Below, piece by piece: positions 53,965 to 64,000 of a stretch of DNA of 64,000 nt (positions are counted from its first letter, which is position 1; each line of letters opens with the position of its first letter). A program made the position numbers and the translations under genes. The DNA lies in assembly GCA_905160935.1 (NCBI GenBank), contig CAJHZI010000423.1, forward strand, positions 418,501-482,500, given 5' to 3'. The notes under the pieces are model-generated. The model had not been told where the DNA came from. It did no database searches and worked only from the letters and a program-made list of their open reading frames with translations. This DNA is from Enchytraeus crypticus. Lineage: Eukaryota > Annelida > Clitellata > Enchytraeida > Enchytraeidae.

Positions 53965-55058
53965 CTCTCTCTCTTAGTGCACTGCCTACTGGCAGGTCCA
54001 TGGTACATAACGCCTCCACTCTTCTCTGTTTTCCGCCTTCCTCTTCATTTCCTCATATGAGTGGGTCTTTGAATCATCTAACATACCTAATCTCGGCCTG
54101 CCCCTGCCTCTTTTTCCTTCCATTCTACCTTCTATGACTTCTTTTAATAGACCTTGCCCCCTTAGAATGTGTCCTATCCATCTCTTCTTCCTATTTCTTA
54201 ATACATTTATCAACTGTCTATCTGTTCCAACTCTCTCCAGGACTTCCTCATTTGTAACCTTTTGAGTCCAGCTAAACCTCTCCATTCTTCTCCAAATCCA
54301 CATTTCCAATGCCTCCAGTTTCCTAATATCTTCCTTCCTTAAGGTCCATGTTTCACATCCATACAATAGCGTGGTCCAAACCAAAGTTTTCACTATCTTT
54401 ATCTTTGTGTCTTTCTGTAGACTTTTTGTTAATAGTTCTTTTCTACTACCAAAGGCCGCTTTTGCTTGTGCAATCTTACTGCATATTTCTGTCTCACATT
54501 TCCCATCATCGGTTATAGTATGACCCAAATATTTGAAACTCCTTACCTGTTCCAATTTTGTACCATTTATTGTGATATTAACTTCACCTTTATTATTGGA
54601 CACTCTCATAACCTTGGTCTTTTTTATATTAATCTTTATGCCATATCTTAGGGCCGTATCATTCAGCCTATCCATTATCTTCTGCAATCCAATCTCGCTG
54701 CCCGCTACCATTCCTTGATCATCTGCAAATCGTACATCTTGTAACAAATTCCCTCCTACTTTTATTCCTTCTTCCAAGTCTTCCATGGGTTCCTCCATCA
54801 TTGCCTCAGCATAAATGTTAAACAGCAGCGGCGAAATGCTACAACCTTGTCTTACTCCACGTCCTATTTCACCTTCTTCTGAGTATTCTTGCTGGATTTT
54901 GATTACTGCTCTTTGATTTATGTACAAGTTCAAAATTAGTCTTCTATCTCTCCAGTCAATTCCTATTCTTTTTAAGATATTCATCATCGTTATCCAATCA
55001 ATCCTGTCAAAGGCCTTCTCGAAGTCTACAAAGCATACAAAAACGTCATTTCCAAATA
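53965..55058 (-). mobile_element. RTE-type non-LTR retrotransposon, 5'-truncated
   Basis: A minus-strand frame open from about 55058 to 53986 encodes FVCFVDFEKAFDRIDW, GVRQGCSISPLLFNIYAEAM, the catalytic FADDQGMVAGS, LLYGCETWTLRKEDIRKLEA and the C-terminal GHILRGQGLLKEVIEGRMEG then KRGRGRPRLGMLDD. These are typical of RTE-type elements. The missing part is the endonuclease and RT fingers. There is no stop within the remaining frame, so this copy is young. Older 3' fragments lie at 21032, 25118, 52428, 61755 and 63395. Confidence 0.88.
53986..55058 (-). CDS. RTE reverse transcriptase, partial ORF
   Basis: About 355 codons of reverse transcriptase palm, thumb and C-terminal region. The first internal Met is at 54987. 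The frame ends with EEWRRYVPWTCQ and a stop. Confidence 0.85.
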
Positions 55059-56749
55059 CTGAAATATAGGATAAAAATATTCAGCAAATATTAATACAAA
55101 TGTTTGAAAATCTATAAATAAATAACATTAGCTAAATATGTATTGCGATTTTTAGTTCTCCGTTTTAAAATTAATTTTTCTAGAAAAATTGTGCATATTG
55201 TATATGAAAATTGAGCCTACTTTAGATTGTATTTATTGTATTAGAAATTAAGCAATAAACTATGTACTGGGAATTGTACAAAGCAGTTTGAGAAATGCTG
55301 CAGTTATTTCATTGACACTTGTGCTGTTTAATTCACTATCACACCAATTCAACGTATTGTATAGTAAATAGACTTACGTCGGGCTGAGCATCATTTGTAC
55401 TATTCAATGGCATCATCAGCAATCAGACTAGTCAGGTACTAGAATGGCAAAGCTTTTTATGTGATGGAAGAACTTTAACATTTAGTGAACCGGCTCATTT
55501 GAGTTAATTAAACGTTTGAAACCGTGTTTAAACAGCATCGTATTAGTTTTTGAAGTTGTAACTATGCTGCCATTGTATCATATTTAACAAATTGTCAGAA
55601 TTGATTAGATAGAAATACATTGTGCTAGTGCTGTTATTCCAGTCATATATTGTTATTTGATTAGCTGTTCCTGTATTTTTCGAATACTAATCAATCAGAA
55701 TGCTCTAGTTTTCTGTAGTAGATAACTTTGCAGAAACAACTCAAGTGCCGTTCTTGTTCAATCAAGTTTGCTAGTTAATCGAAGTACATATTCAAGTCGT
55801 AGCTGTTAATTGTTCTAGGTTAGTTTTTTCTGATGATACTTTTAAGTGGTGTAGTCTTAATTGTTGAAAAATAAAAGTATAAAGAAGCTGGATTGACGAG
55901 GGCGGTGCATAGATAACTTTGAAGTTGCTACTTGTAACGATATTTTAATTTAGCTACACCATACTAAAAATGTTCACAAGGAGACTTATTTCTTCACCAT
56001 ATGATTGACTCTAATATCTTCATTACTGCTACATTCGCTGTCTTAACTTTGCAAATCTGATTAATTTGAGTTTAACCGTTATTTTAATATTTATAATGCG
56101 ATACTCTTAGCTATACAATACTATTTACAGTGCTACGTTTAGCCAAAATTGTTTAGATTTTGTTTCTCTGAAAAAATATTTTATGTAATGTGTTAAGTGT
56201 AATTCAAGGACATCTATTATGTCATATTATATTCCGAATTTTGCTGAAGATGTATTTCGTCGTAATAGGTTGCAAACCATTTAGATATATATATACGTCT
56301 ACTTAAAAAAGGTGCATTCAGCATCTGTTGTCGTATCACAAGAGATAGTGGCAGTAACGCTGGGATTTGAACTGATGGCTTCCCTCTCAGACAAGATGAA
56401 GATTGTTGTTTATTAGAACCAAAGTAAAAATATAAGAAATGAATCACAGCATACAGACACATCATGAAAACATCATATCAGTGAACATAAATGAATCAAA
56501 CACTTAATCTCATCAATCATTCTAATTAAAACCAAGCATCTTATTCATTGAGTAAGATGTTATTTATTGACAAGTGTGTTATTCATTCAGCCATCCAGCT
56601 GGTACCATTTATTTTTTGCAAATGTCTATAAATATGCATGTTAAATGCAGTTACTATGTGTACTCAATGGCAATCCCTTGGCTTTGTGGCTCTACAGCCT
56701 AATCGATTAATTATCACTTATTGTTGGAATTCTATAGTTTACCCGGGTT

Positions 56750-56925
56750 GCTGAAGATTAGACCAACCTTGTCGTAAAGGACGACAAAGCACTAAGATCT
56801 ACACCAAAGTCAGAAAGAGCATTCGGTTGATGAACACCTAGGCTCCAGAAATTGCTAACAAAATTCTAAATCCTGACTTTAGCTAAGCATGGATTCAAGT
56901 TACGATGATGATGATGATATTGGAA
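56750..56925 (+). repeat. Unclassified interspersed repeat, second copy
   Basis: Same segment order as 20830-21030: GACCAACCTTGTCG, AAGTCAGAAAGAGCATTCGG, GGCTCCAGAAATTGCTA and a GATGATGATG end. Confidence 0.6.
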
Positions 56926-58433
56926 TTCTGTGATTAGTTTGACTTGATCGCTTTAAAAGTCGAGATTAACGCTTGATGTAAGCACTTGATTATTGATTTG
57001 CTCTTAAAAACTCATTCTCCAACAACTCTTTCCCTTGTCTGTGGTACTGTGTCTGTAACATTGTACTATTCGTGGTTGTTGTCGTGGTATACCTGATGAG
57101 AAAGTCAGGAATGTAAGTAATCTGCAGCCTGATGTAGTCTCGTTCACTTTATCTTAATTATTTTATTATTATGTTGTGGTTTACTATAATATATTTGTAT
57201 TGTTATATTGTATTTTTTCTCATCATTTTTCTTTGCTCCTACCCTTTTACAACTGGCTCAATTACGCTTTATGAAACAACTTTTAACCATTATTTGTACT
57301 ACAAGTTATTATAAACTTAATTGAAATGTTTGCTGATCGGCTGTTTTTTGTATATTCTGTGTTTCTATTGTTTAGAATTGAGTTTTGTTTGATATACTAT
57401 CGTGATGATCAATTTACTACAAGTTGAAAGTTATTCGATATAAAGGCCCATTATGAAGCGTTCCTTCTCGTTTAACTTTCTGAGGTTCAATTTTTCTATT
57501 TGAAACTTTTGCCTAATGCTACTCAAAGTATCATACCGGCGTAACATTGCCAAGTTACTGGGTCGATCCTGCGTAGACACTTTGTGAACGCATCGTTATT
57601 ATACAGAAACTAAACGTTAAATTTGCTTTCTCTATGCGAACAGCTGCAGTATTTTATGAACATTAGTCCAATGGGGTTGTGAACTTGACAGCTATTGTAT
57701 TTTCAAGTATTTTGTTTCAAATGTAGCTTTCATTGCCTAAAAAAAAGTTAATCGAAGATATTTATTAAAATGAAAAATTACATGCAATTCTGAAATGAAA
57801 CATATGTATTTCACTGCATGTAATATGTCAGTGATTAAATAACGTATTAGGAGCTATATTTTGGCTATATTTTTGCAATGTTTACCTCAGAGTACTTACA
57901 CGCTAGCCATATGGATAAATGTGGCTCTGCAGTAACTTGCCTTTGCCTTCCTCAGTTTAGTCGCCCGCTATACTTAAACAACAGTAATTTGTCGTTTTCA
58001 TATATGCTTATTTTCAAGTGTTCTTTTGTCTAATTAATTATTAGATTCTACACGTATACATGAACACTTAGTTTGGAACACTATATGAGTGTGTATGTAT
58101 ATGGAACTATATTTTATCATACATCTACGCCTGTTGCAACTCTAAGCATTGCACACTTATATGTGCATAATAGTGTGTATTGTAACCGAAATATTTACTT
58201 TTTCTGCATTATACATAAATAAAAGAACTGTGAATATTTGTATTATGTCTTCACAAAGGTTTATTTACTTCCTCTATGAACTCAACTCAATTATAACAAG
58301 ATTACATGAAGTTGACTGTTGTAGGAAACTGTTTGTTATATTATATTTATCAATGCATGAAAATCAAAATGGGAAAAGACGTCAAAGACAATGAAATATT
58401 GATGCAATATCTTCAAATTTGATATACCACCAG

Positions 58434-58486
58434 GGTTGTATTTGCTGGAGGGGGGTTCGACCCTCGTTGATTTAACAAATACAACC
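58434..58486. repeat. Inverted repeat with a nested stem
   Basis: Outer arms GGTTGTATTTG and CAAATACAACC (11 bases, exact), inside them GAGGG..CCCTC around a B-box-like GGTTCGACCC. No transcript type is assigned. Confidence 0.75.
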
Positions 58487-58664
58487 GTGACTACTTATAT
58501 ACACACGTGTATGTGTATATGGAAAGTCAAGTCAAATGTATTATGCAACTACAAGAAGTATCCTAGACTGCCACAACAAACTTGCAATCTACCAACTAGC
58601 TCTGACCAATAAATAAACTCAAATTACACACTCATGTCTAAAGCAAACTTTCAAATATTTAACG

Positions 58665-58670
58665 TTTATT
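58665..58670 (-). promoter_or_regulatory. POMP: Candidate POMP polyadenylation signal
   Basis: AATAAA on the minus strand, about 165 bases after the POMP stop codon. Position is reasonable, but no cleavage site can be identified. Confidence 0.4.
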
Positions 58671-58833
58671 GTTAAGTCATTACAAAATATACATCACTTG
58701 CAATAATTTAAACCTTGAGTTGTCTATGCAGCCACAACAACATCAGCAAATTTGTCGATAGTTTATTACAAAGTGTACATTAGATTTGGTATATTTCAAA
58801 TATACATCAGTTCATATGTAGACAGGTTGCTTC

Positions 58834-58898
58834 TCATAGTCCTAGACGTCGCTCCATCAGGATGTGTGGCTGACCCACAATCTCTGCATTCATCGGAT
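58834..58898 (-). CDS. POMP: POMP terminal exon 5
   Basis: Completes Asp, then PMNAEIVGQPHILMERRLGL and TGA. Acceptor TTGTTGTTGTTTAG. Only this copy of the repeated exon edge continues into MERRLGL, matching the family C-terminus (human ends MVEYKLGLL). Confidence 0.93.
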
Positions 58899-61800
58899 CT
58901 AAACAACAACAACAACAACAAATACATGTACATGAGGATATGAGGCTGACCCACAATCTCTGCATTCATCGGATCTAAACAACAACAACAACGTATACAT
59001 GTACATGAGGATGTGTGGCTGACCCACAATCTCTGCATTCATCGGATCTAAACAACAACAACAACGTATACATGTACATGAGGATGTGTGGCTGACCCAC
59101 AATCTCTGCATTCATCAGATCTAAACAACAACAACAATGTATACATGTACATGAGGATGTGAGACTGACCCACAATCTCTGCATTCATCGGATCTAAACA
59201 ACAACAACAACGTGTACATGTACATGAGGATATGAGGCTGACCCACAATCTCTGCATTCATCGGATCTAAACAGCAACAACAACAACGTATACATGTACA
59301 CGAGGATGTGAGGCTGACCCACAATCTCTGCATTCATCGGATCTAAACAACAACAACAACAACAACAAATACATGTACATGAGGATGTGAGACTGACCCA
59401 CAATCTCTGCATTCATCAGATCTAAACAACAACAACAATGTATACATGTACATGAGGATGTGAGACTGACCCACAATCTCTGCATTCATCGGATCTAAAC
59501 AACAATAACAACAACGTATACATGTACATGAGGATGTTTGGCTGACCCACAATCTTTGCATTCATCGGATCTAAACAACAACGTATACATGTACGGTGAA
59601 GCTAACTGACGATATATATACACATCTCCATAACTTAAACACTGCAGTACAATACTATAAATGATTACTAAAGTACTTGTAGTTTACAATCTCAATGATA
59701 ACATTTAAGGCAAACAGACGTCATGTATAATTGGTTCATAAGAGAATATGAAGAAGCACGTTAGTACATACGTCGCAGTATAAGTAGCAGAGTATTAGGT
59801 ATAATATATAATAGATAAGGTGAAAACTGATTTGCTCTCTGTCTGATAGAAGGTGAGTTTAATCATTTTCTTTTCCAAAAATATTTCTGATCGCTCTCTG
59901 ATTTTAGACAGTTCACTTATGTTCTTGGTAAATGCAGAATTGGGACGCATGTCATCCATACAGAAAATGTGTCGTTTTTTATTATGGAGAATTTTTAGTT
60001 ACCATTCAGCATGTCGTCAAACTCCATGTCGTCGATCTTTCCGGTCAGAATGTCAGACATGAGATGAGAGGAAGGTAGGCCTGGCAGGCGCTCCATCTGT
60101 TGATATATTAGTAATAGAAATACTGTAGCTAGTAAAATACTGTCAACACTAGTTTAGACCAACTTCCATTCACAAACAATTCATCCTTCTTGATGAAAAT
60201 TAATTAATTCCTCACACTCATACTGCGTATGTTAAAGCTCATGCGCTAGCGTAGAAGAAATAATCCTACATAACAGAAATCAAAATTTAATGTAGATTAA
60301 AATTGCAGTATTCAAAATGAAAATGATGGATTAAGAGCTGACTAGTACCGTATGCAAGGCGCCTGTGTATTGATGTACAGAAAAAAATACGAACCTACAA
60401 ATCTTTTTAGGAATAAAAGTCTACAGAATATATTAACAATAATAAGGCTTAATTCAGCCATTTTTCACAAAAAAAGCCACAATCTTTTCAGACTGCCTAC
60501 AGTAACACAGAAAACTAATAAGAAGCAGTAGGTAGTAACAGTCTGTAGACAGTCAATGCCTACAGTAACTGTCCATAGACAATACACAAAGGTTTTAGTG
60601 TGAAAAATGTAATCGAAAAAAACTAAGTGGAATGTCCACATGAAATGTATTTGCAAAAATTAACTATGCTTTAAAAGAAGCGCAACTAAGCTACAGAATA
60701 AGCGCTGAATTATACCAAAACTTTCTAAAATACTAATACGAATTCAACGGCAACTCAGCACATTCTAATAATTTGTACCTTAGATGCAATTTCCCGTTCT
60801 ACTTTCAGTCTAAGAGGAGCGTGCAGGCCCTGAGAGTTACGCAGCATCAGAAAATCATTCTTCTCTCGATTCTCATGATACTGAACATAAAATCAAACAA
60901 CAATCACAGTATGTGAAATCTTACTACAAAATACACCACAAATATCAAGCTCAATCAAGAATCATTATAGTAACATTACAAGACTACAACAGATACAGTT
61001 TGAGTCAGAATAATGTTCGTAAAAATTATGATGCAATACAAGACACTGTATTAAATGAACAGCATTTATTTATTTCAGCAAAAACAATGAAAACATATAT
61101 AGCAAATAAAAATACATAGTAAAGTATGAAATAAGCAATATGAAGAGGTAATCTCTAATTTAATAGAAGTTGGTAGTGAAAAATGTTGACAGTAAAACCA
61201 TATATCAATGCATTTGAAAGTTACGAGCATTTGATAACTTTAGTAACATAACATTATATGCTTACTTTTATAAATATCTTTTTTATTTCGAGTTTTCACT
61301 GGCAAGTGTATGGTCATCAGGGTAGTTCTCAACTTTAAAATAGTAAATTGTGTGGCTACCAAAGGTTTTACGGTAATAAGTAGTGTAGTAAAAAATACGT
61401 AATTCAGACTTGAACGAGCTTACTTTTGCTAGAGCTTATTTATCGTATTGATACACAGAGCTTAAGCTCTCTATAATAGAAACATTCATAGGTCTTGTTT
61501 GCTTACTTAATTACAACTATTTATTTTTCTGTACTTATAAAACTTGTGCTGAAGTGAACAAACAAACAGTTTGAAAATGAAAGAAACGTCAGCAACAGTT
61601 CAAAGACTTGAAACACTCACGTGTTTCTCAGAGAACTCCAGTGGATGACGGTTGACCTGAACGACAGAAGCCTTCTGACGCAGCCTGTCACACATCATCA
61701 TCATCATCAGATAAAAATTCTCTATTTTCAATTATAAATACAAAACCTTGAGATGAAGGAAGATATCAGGAAACTAGAGGCACTGGAAATGTGGATTTGG

Positions 61801-62998
61801 AGAATAATGGCCAGGATTAGCTGGACTCAAAAGGTTACAAATTAGGAAATTCTGGAGAGAGTTGGTACAGATAGACAGTTGATAAATGCATTAAGAAATA
61901 GGAAGAAGAGTTGGATAGGAAATATTCTAGGGCGGGGAGGGGGTTGGGGAGAAGTCTACTAAAACAGATCATAAAAGGCAGAATAGAAGGCAATCGAGGC
62001 AGAGGCAGGCCGAGATTAGGAATGTTAGATGATTTAAAGATCCACTCATACGAGAATATGAATAGGAAAGCGAAGACAAAAAAGAGTGAAGGCATTGTAT
62101 GCCATGGACCTGCCAGTAGGCAGTGCAATAAGAGAGAGAACCTTGAGATAATTCTCCCACAGGGGATTCTAAATGGCAAGCAAATCTTTTATCAATTCAG
62201 AAGTTCTTAGACTCAACACATGAAACTGAATTGCTTATATTAATTAGTCAAAGTTTAATTGGTCAAATTTAAGCCAATCATCTAAAAGCAATGTGCTTCA
62301 GCATGAAGTTGGACGACTTGGCTAGATGTATTAATATTTTAAATAAACTATAACGTAAGGCCACCTCATAGTTTATTAAACTACATGCAAAACTGGATAC
62401 AATTTAACTAGCAAAATAATTAGCGAAAATAAGCATGCTTAAATTACATATTGAATAACTAGCAACAATAGAGATTAAATATTCATTTTCAGGTGAGGAA
62501 GGAAATTGCTTAATTATCTATTCACTATTTCACACCATGGATATCTAGACTGTAGTTGGACACCATTTAGTTACCTAGTTAATATATATGTAATAACTAC
62601 TAGCTAATATTTCATTATTAATAATATAAATATTATGATTGATATAATTTATTTGTACATAAATAACATTGAGCAATTCTTTAAAATTTTGAAGATTAAA
62701 ACATCAATTAACACTACAGACAAGCAAAACACAAGTTTCAACTTGAGGGCTAAATCAGCAATCCGGGATTCCAATTGTCCAACATCAAGGAATCAACCAC
62801 ATATGTTCAACGAAAAAGCACCATCCAAAGCATTATAACCTTCGTAGGTATCGCTATACACGAATGAACTTTGGACAATTCAATATTAATGCTATTTCAA
62901 AACATGTACCCAGAAGTCATAGGGTCCTCAAGACCAAATGGTTGCGACAGGTCCATGGGTTTCACCAGAGAGCTGCCTTCAGCATGAGGTCTCAACAT
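58834..62998 (-). CDS. POMP: Proteasome maturation protein (UMP1/POMP)
   Basis: A chaperone that recruits beta subunits during assembly of the 20S proteasome and is then degraded as its first substrate. Five minus-strand exons join in frame to 137 residues (human 141): 62910-62998, 61621-61684, 60779-60880, 60003-60096 and 58834-58898. Recognisable blocks are GLEDPMTSGLRQKA, NRHPLEFSEKHYHENREKND, LRNSQGLHAPLRLKVE, ERLPGLPSSHLMSDIL, MEFDDMLNDPMNAEIVGQPH and the C-terminus LMERRLGL. The start is the ATG of MLRPHAEG, which gives the expected distance to LRQKA. The frame is also open up to an acceptor-like TTTTCAG at 63011, so an extra 5' coding exon is not excluded. The odd feature is the last intron: nine tandem copies of the terminal exon's acceptor and first 40 coding bases stand before the real one. 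Confidence 0.93.
58858..59590 (-). repeat. 73-80-base tandem repeat made from the POMP terminal exon edge and its acceptor
   Basis: Ten copies of the acceptor GTTGTTGTTTAG followed by ATCCGATGAATGCAGAGATT and GTGGGTCAGCCACACATCCT. AG dinucleotides lie (plus-strand coordinates) near 58899, 58975, 59048, 59121, 59194, 59267, 59343, 59423, 59496 and 59570. Nine decoys continue with CATGTACATGTATACG instead of the real coding end. Most units are 73 bases; three are 76-80 because the CAA/TTG run varies. The overlapping 70-codon frames across it are by-products. Confidence 0.96.
59591..60002. other. POMP intron 4, unique part
   Basis: AT-rich sequence between the exon 4 donor and the first decoy exon edge. 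Nothing recognised. Confidence 0.5.
60003..60096 (-). CDS. POMP: POMP coding exon 4
   Basis: MERLPGLPSSHLMSDILTGK and IDDMEFDDMLN plus one base. Acceptor ATCAACAG, donor GTAACT. Reading on into the intron gives GN and a stop. Confidence 0.93.
60779..60880 (-). CDS. POMP: POMP coding exon 3
   Basis: YHENREKNDFLMLRNSQGLH and APLRLKVEREIASK, phase 0 both sides. Acceptor TATGTTCAG, donor GTACAA. Confidence 0.94.
61621..61684 (-). CDS. POMP: POMP coding exon 2
   Basis: Completes Gly30, then LRQKASVVQVNRHPLEFSEK and H. Acceptor TGTGACAG, donor GTGAGT. Confidence 0.93.
61755..62130 (+). pseudogene. RTE-type LINE ORF 3' fragment
   Basis: Plus-strand remnant reading KLEALEMWIWRI, SWTQKVTN, a stop, then EILERVGTDRQLINALRNRK and, after frameshifts, GRGRPRLGMLDDLKIHSYEN and the CTGCCAGTAGGCAGTGCAAT end. 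A decayed copy of the LINE at 53965-55058, in POMP intron 1. Confidence 0.82.
62910..62998 (-). CDS. POMP: POMP coding exon 1
   Basis: MLRPHAEGSSLVKPMDLSQP then FGLEDPMTS and two bases of Gly30. Donor GTACAT. The exon may extend to 63010, after the acceptor TTTTCAG. Confidence 0.82.
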
Positions 62999-63010
62999 CA
63001 ACTGATCATT

Positions 63011-64000
63011 CTGAAAATATTTACACAACGTCTGACATATTTCCATATAAGGAAATCAATAGAGTTCTCCAAGAAATAGGAGTTCAACTAGTCCAAACTA
63101 GTTATTAGATTTTGTTATGAAATGTTTGTTTATAATTTTCAGTCAGAGATTGAAAAAATATCTGCAACATGTATTTTATTAAAGATTTTATTAATTTAAA
63201 GGGATGGACTAATTAGCAAATATGAAAGAAATAACAGAAAAGACAGAAATAGTCAAAAACAAAATGAAATCAACTAGAGCTCTTAAGTGGTAACAATAAC
63301 TATGGTGTGGATAAGGCACAGCCATTTGTAGAGGGAATAACTTCCTAATCGATGGAGTGATCTTTATTGAGCCCAAAAGTAGAAGTTGAGTATGAATATA
63401 TACCTTGGACCTGCCACTTAGCAGAACATTTAAGAGAAAGAGACAGAGAATAACTATGACAAAATATTAACATAAATGTTGCTGGATAGGTACAAGGAAT
63501 TTTGGATTTTCACAGTTAAATTAATATTGCTTGCAGTACAGGAATAGATTTACTAAACAGTGGTCTATGTTGATGTAATAACCGATAATAACAGGACTCT
63601 AAATTATTCTTGCTTCCCTTCTTCAATTTAATATTAGTGAATCCTAATTAAGACATTGATCTATTAAGTAGAGATTTCTAGAACACCTCAAGAGACTACA
63701 TCAGCAGCTGTCCGGTCTACATTAGTTCATTAACTAAAATTTATGAGACAGATCTATAATTTCTTTTGATTGCATTTTAGGTACACATATTTTAAAATCA
63801 TTTCACATTAAAATTTCTAACGCGATGCAGAATTATTTTTATCTGCAATACAAATATTCCCATAACTTTATAATCGAATTTAACTTTATATTCAATCACA
63901 ACCTAATAATGCAAGAAATATTTACACACCATGTCTAACGAATTTCAATCTTAACCTAAATTATTTACTAAATATGACTGAGCAACTTTTCTGTTTTTCA
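63011..64000. other. POMP upstream flank
   Basis: AT-rich with no recognised exon. A short RTE 3' end (CTTGGACCTGCCACTTAGCA and AAGAGAAAGAGACAGAG) lies at 63403-63448. The POMP promoter or first untranslated exon may lie here. Confidence 0.45.

Larger units (their letters stand above)
55059..58660. other. SPNS-POMP intergenic region
   Basis: No frame with a recognisable product. AT-rich unique sequence with one interspersed repeat (56750-56925) and one hairpin (58434-58486). Confidence 0.5.

Noticed and set aside
58796-59561. Eight overlapping minus-strand frames of about 70 codons
   Set aside because: They are frame rotations through the 73-base POMP exon-edge array, not separate genes. 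Their shared MNAEIVGQPH piece is what identified the real terminal exon.
62864-63079. A plus-strand gene at the right end
   Set aside because: It is opposite POMP exon 1, which has supported splicing and homology on the minus strand.

Overview
This is a nuclear window from an intron-rich, AT-rich animal genome, almost certainly an invertebrate. The evidence is four conserved single-copy eukaryotic genes with GT-AG introns, non-LTR retrotransposons of CR1/L2 and RTE type, tRNA-derived SINEs, a Tc1/mariner remnant and many minisatellites. I cannot place the phylum from sequence alone. Nothing prokaryotic or organellar was seen.

Layout. (1) 452-3692, minus strand: phosphatidylinositol synthase (CDIPT type), five exons found, with the C-terminal exon(s) off the left edge. 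(2) 3693-7960: divergent intergenic region holding a DDE/integrase-type DNA transposon with long inverted repeats (4830-6437). (3) 7961-28066, plus strand: a complete TAO kinase gene in 16 coding exons, all junctions in frame, 906 residues. Its introns are filled with SINEs, LINE pieces, a mariner remnant and minisatellites. (4) 28067-39878: no recognisable gene; repeats and hairpins. (5) 39879-52691, plus strand: a Spinster/SPNS-type MFS transporter with two alternative first coding exons (A at 39879, B at 42426) that each supply the first membrane segment, and ten shared exons (524 or 551 residues). A CR1/L2-type LINE with an open reverse-transcriptase frame sits in one intron. (6) 53965-55058: a 5'-truncated RTE-type LINE on the minus strand. 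(7) 58834-62998, minus strand: the proteasome maturation protein POMP in five exons (137 residues).

The most striking feature recurs across three of the four genes: tandem arrays whose repeat unit contains a real splice site, usually with the adjoining piece of exon. The clearest is POMP, whose terminal exon edge (acceptor plus about 40 coding bases) is present ten times in tandem, of which only the last copy carries the correct C-terminus and stop. Similar arrays lie at TAOK exons 6, 10 and 14 (donors), SPNS exon 1A (donor) and SPNS exon 9 (acceptor, about 15 copies). They always extend into the intron. I have not seen this described as a genome-wide class.

The genes do not form a pathway, but CDIPT, TAOK2 and SPNS1 are all in band 16p11.2 in human, so their adjacency here looks like retained ancestral linkage. 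PI synthase acts at the ER, TAO kinase in cytosolic MAPK, Hippo and cytoskeletal signalling, Spinster in lysosomal or plasma membrane lipid export, and POMP in 20S proteasome assembly.
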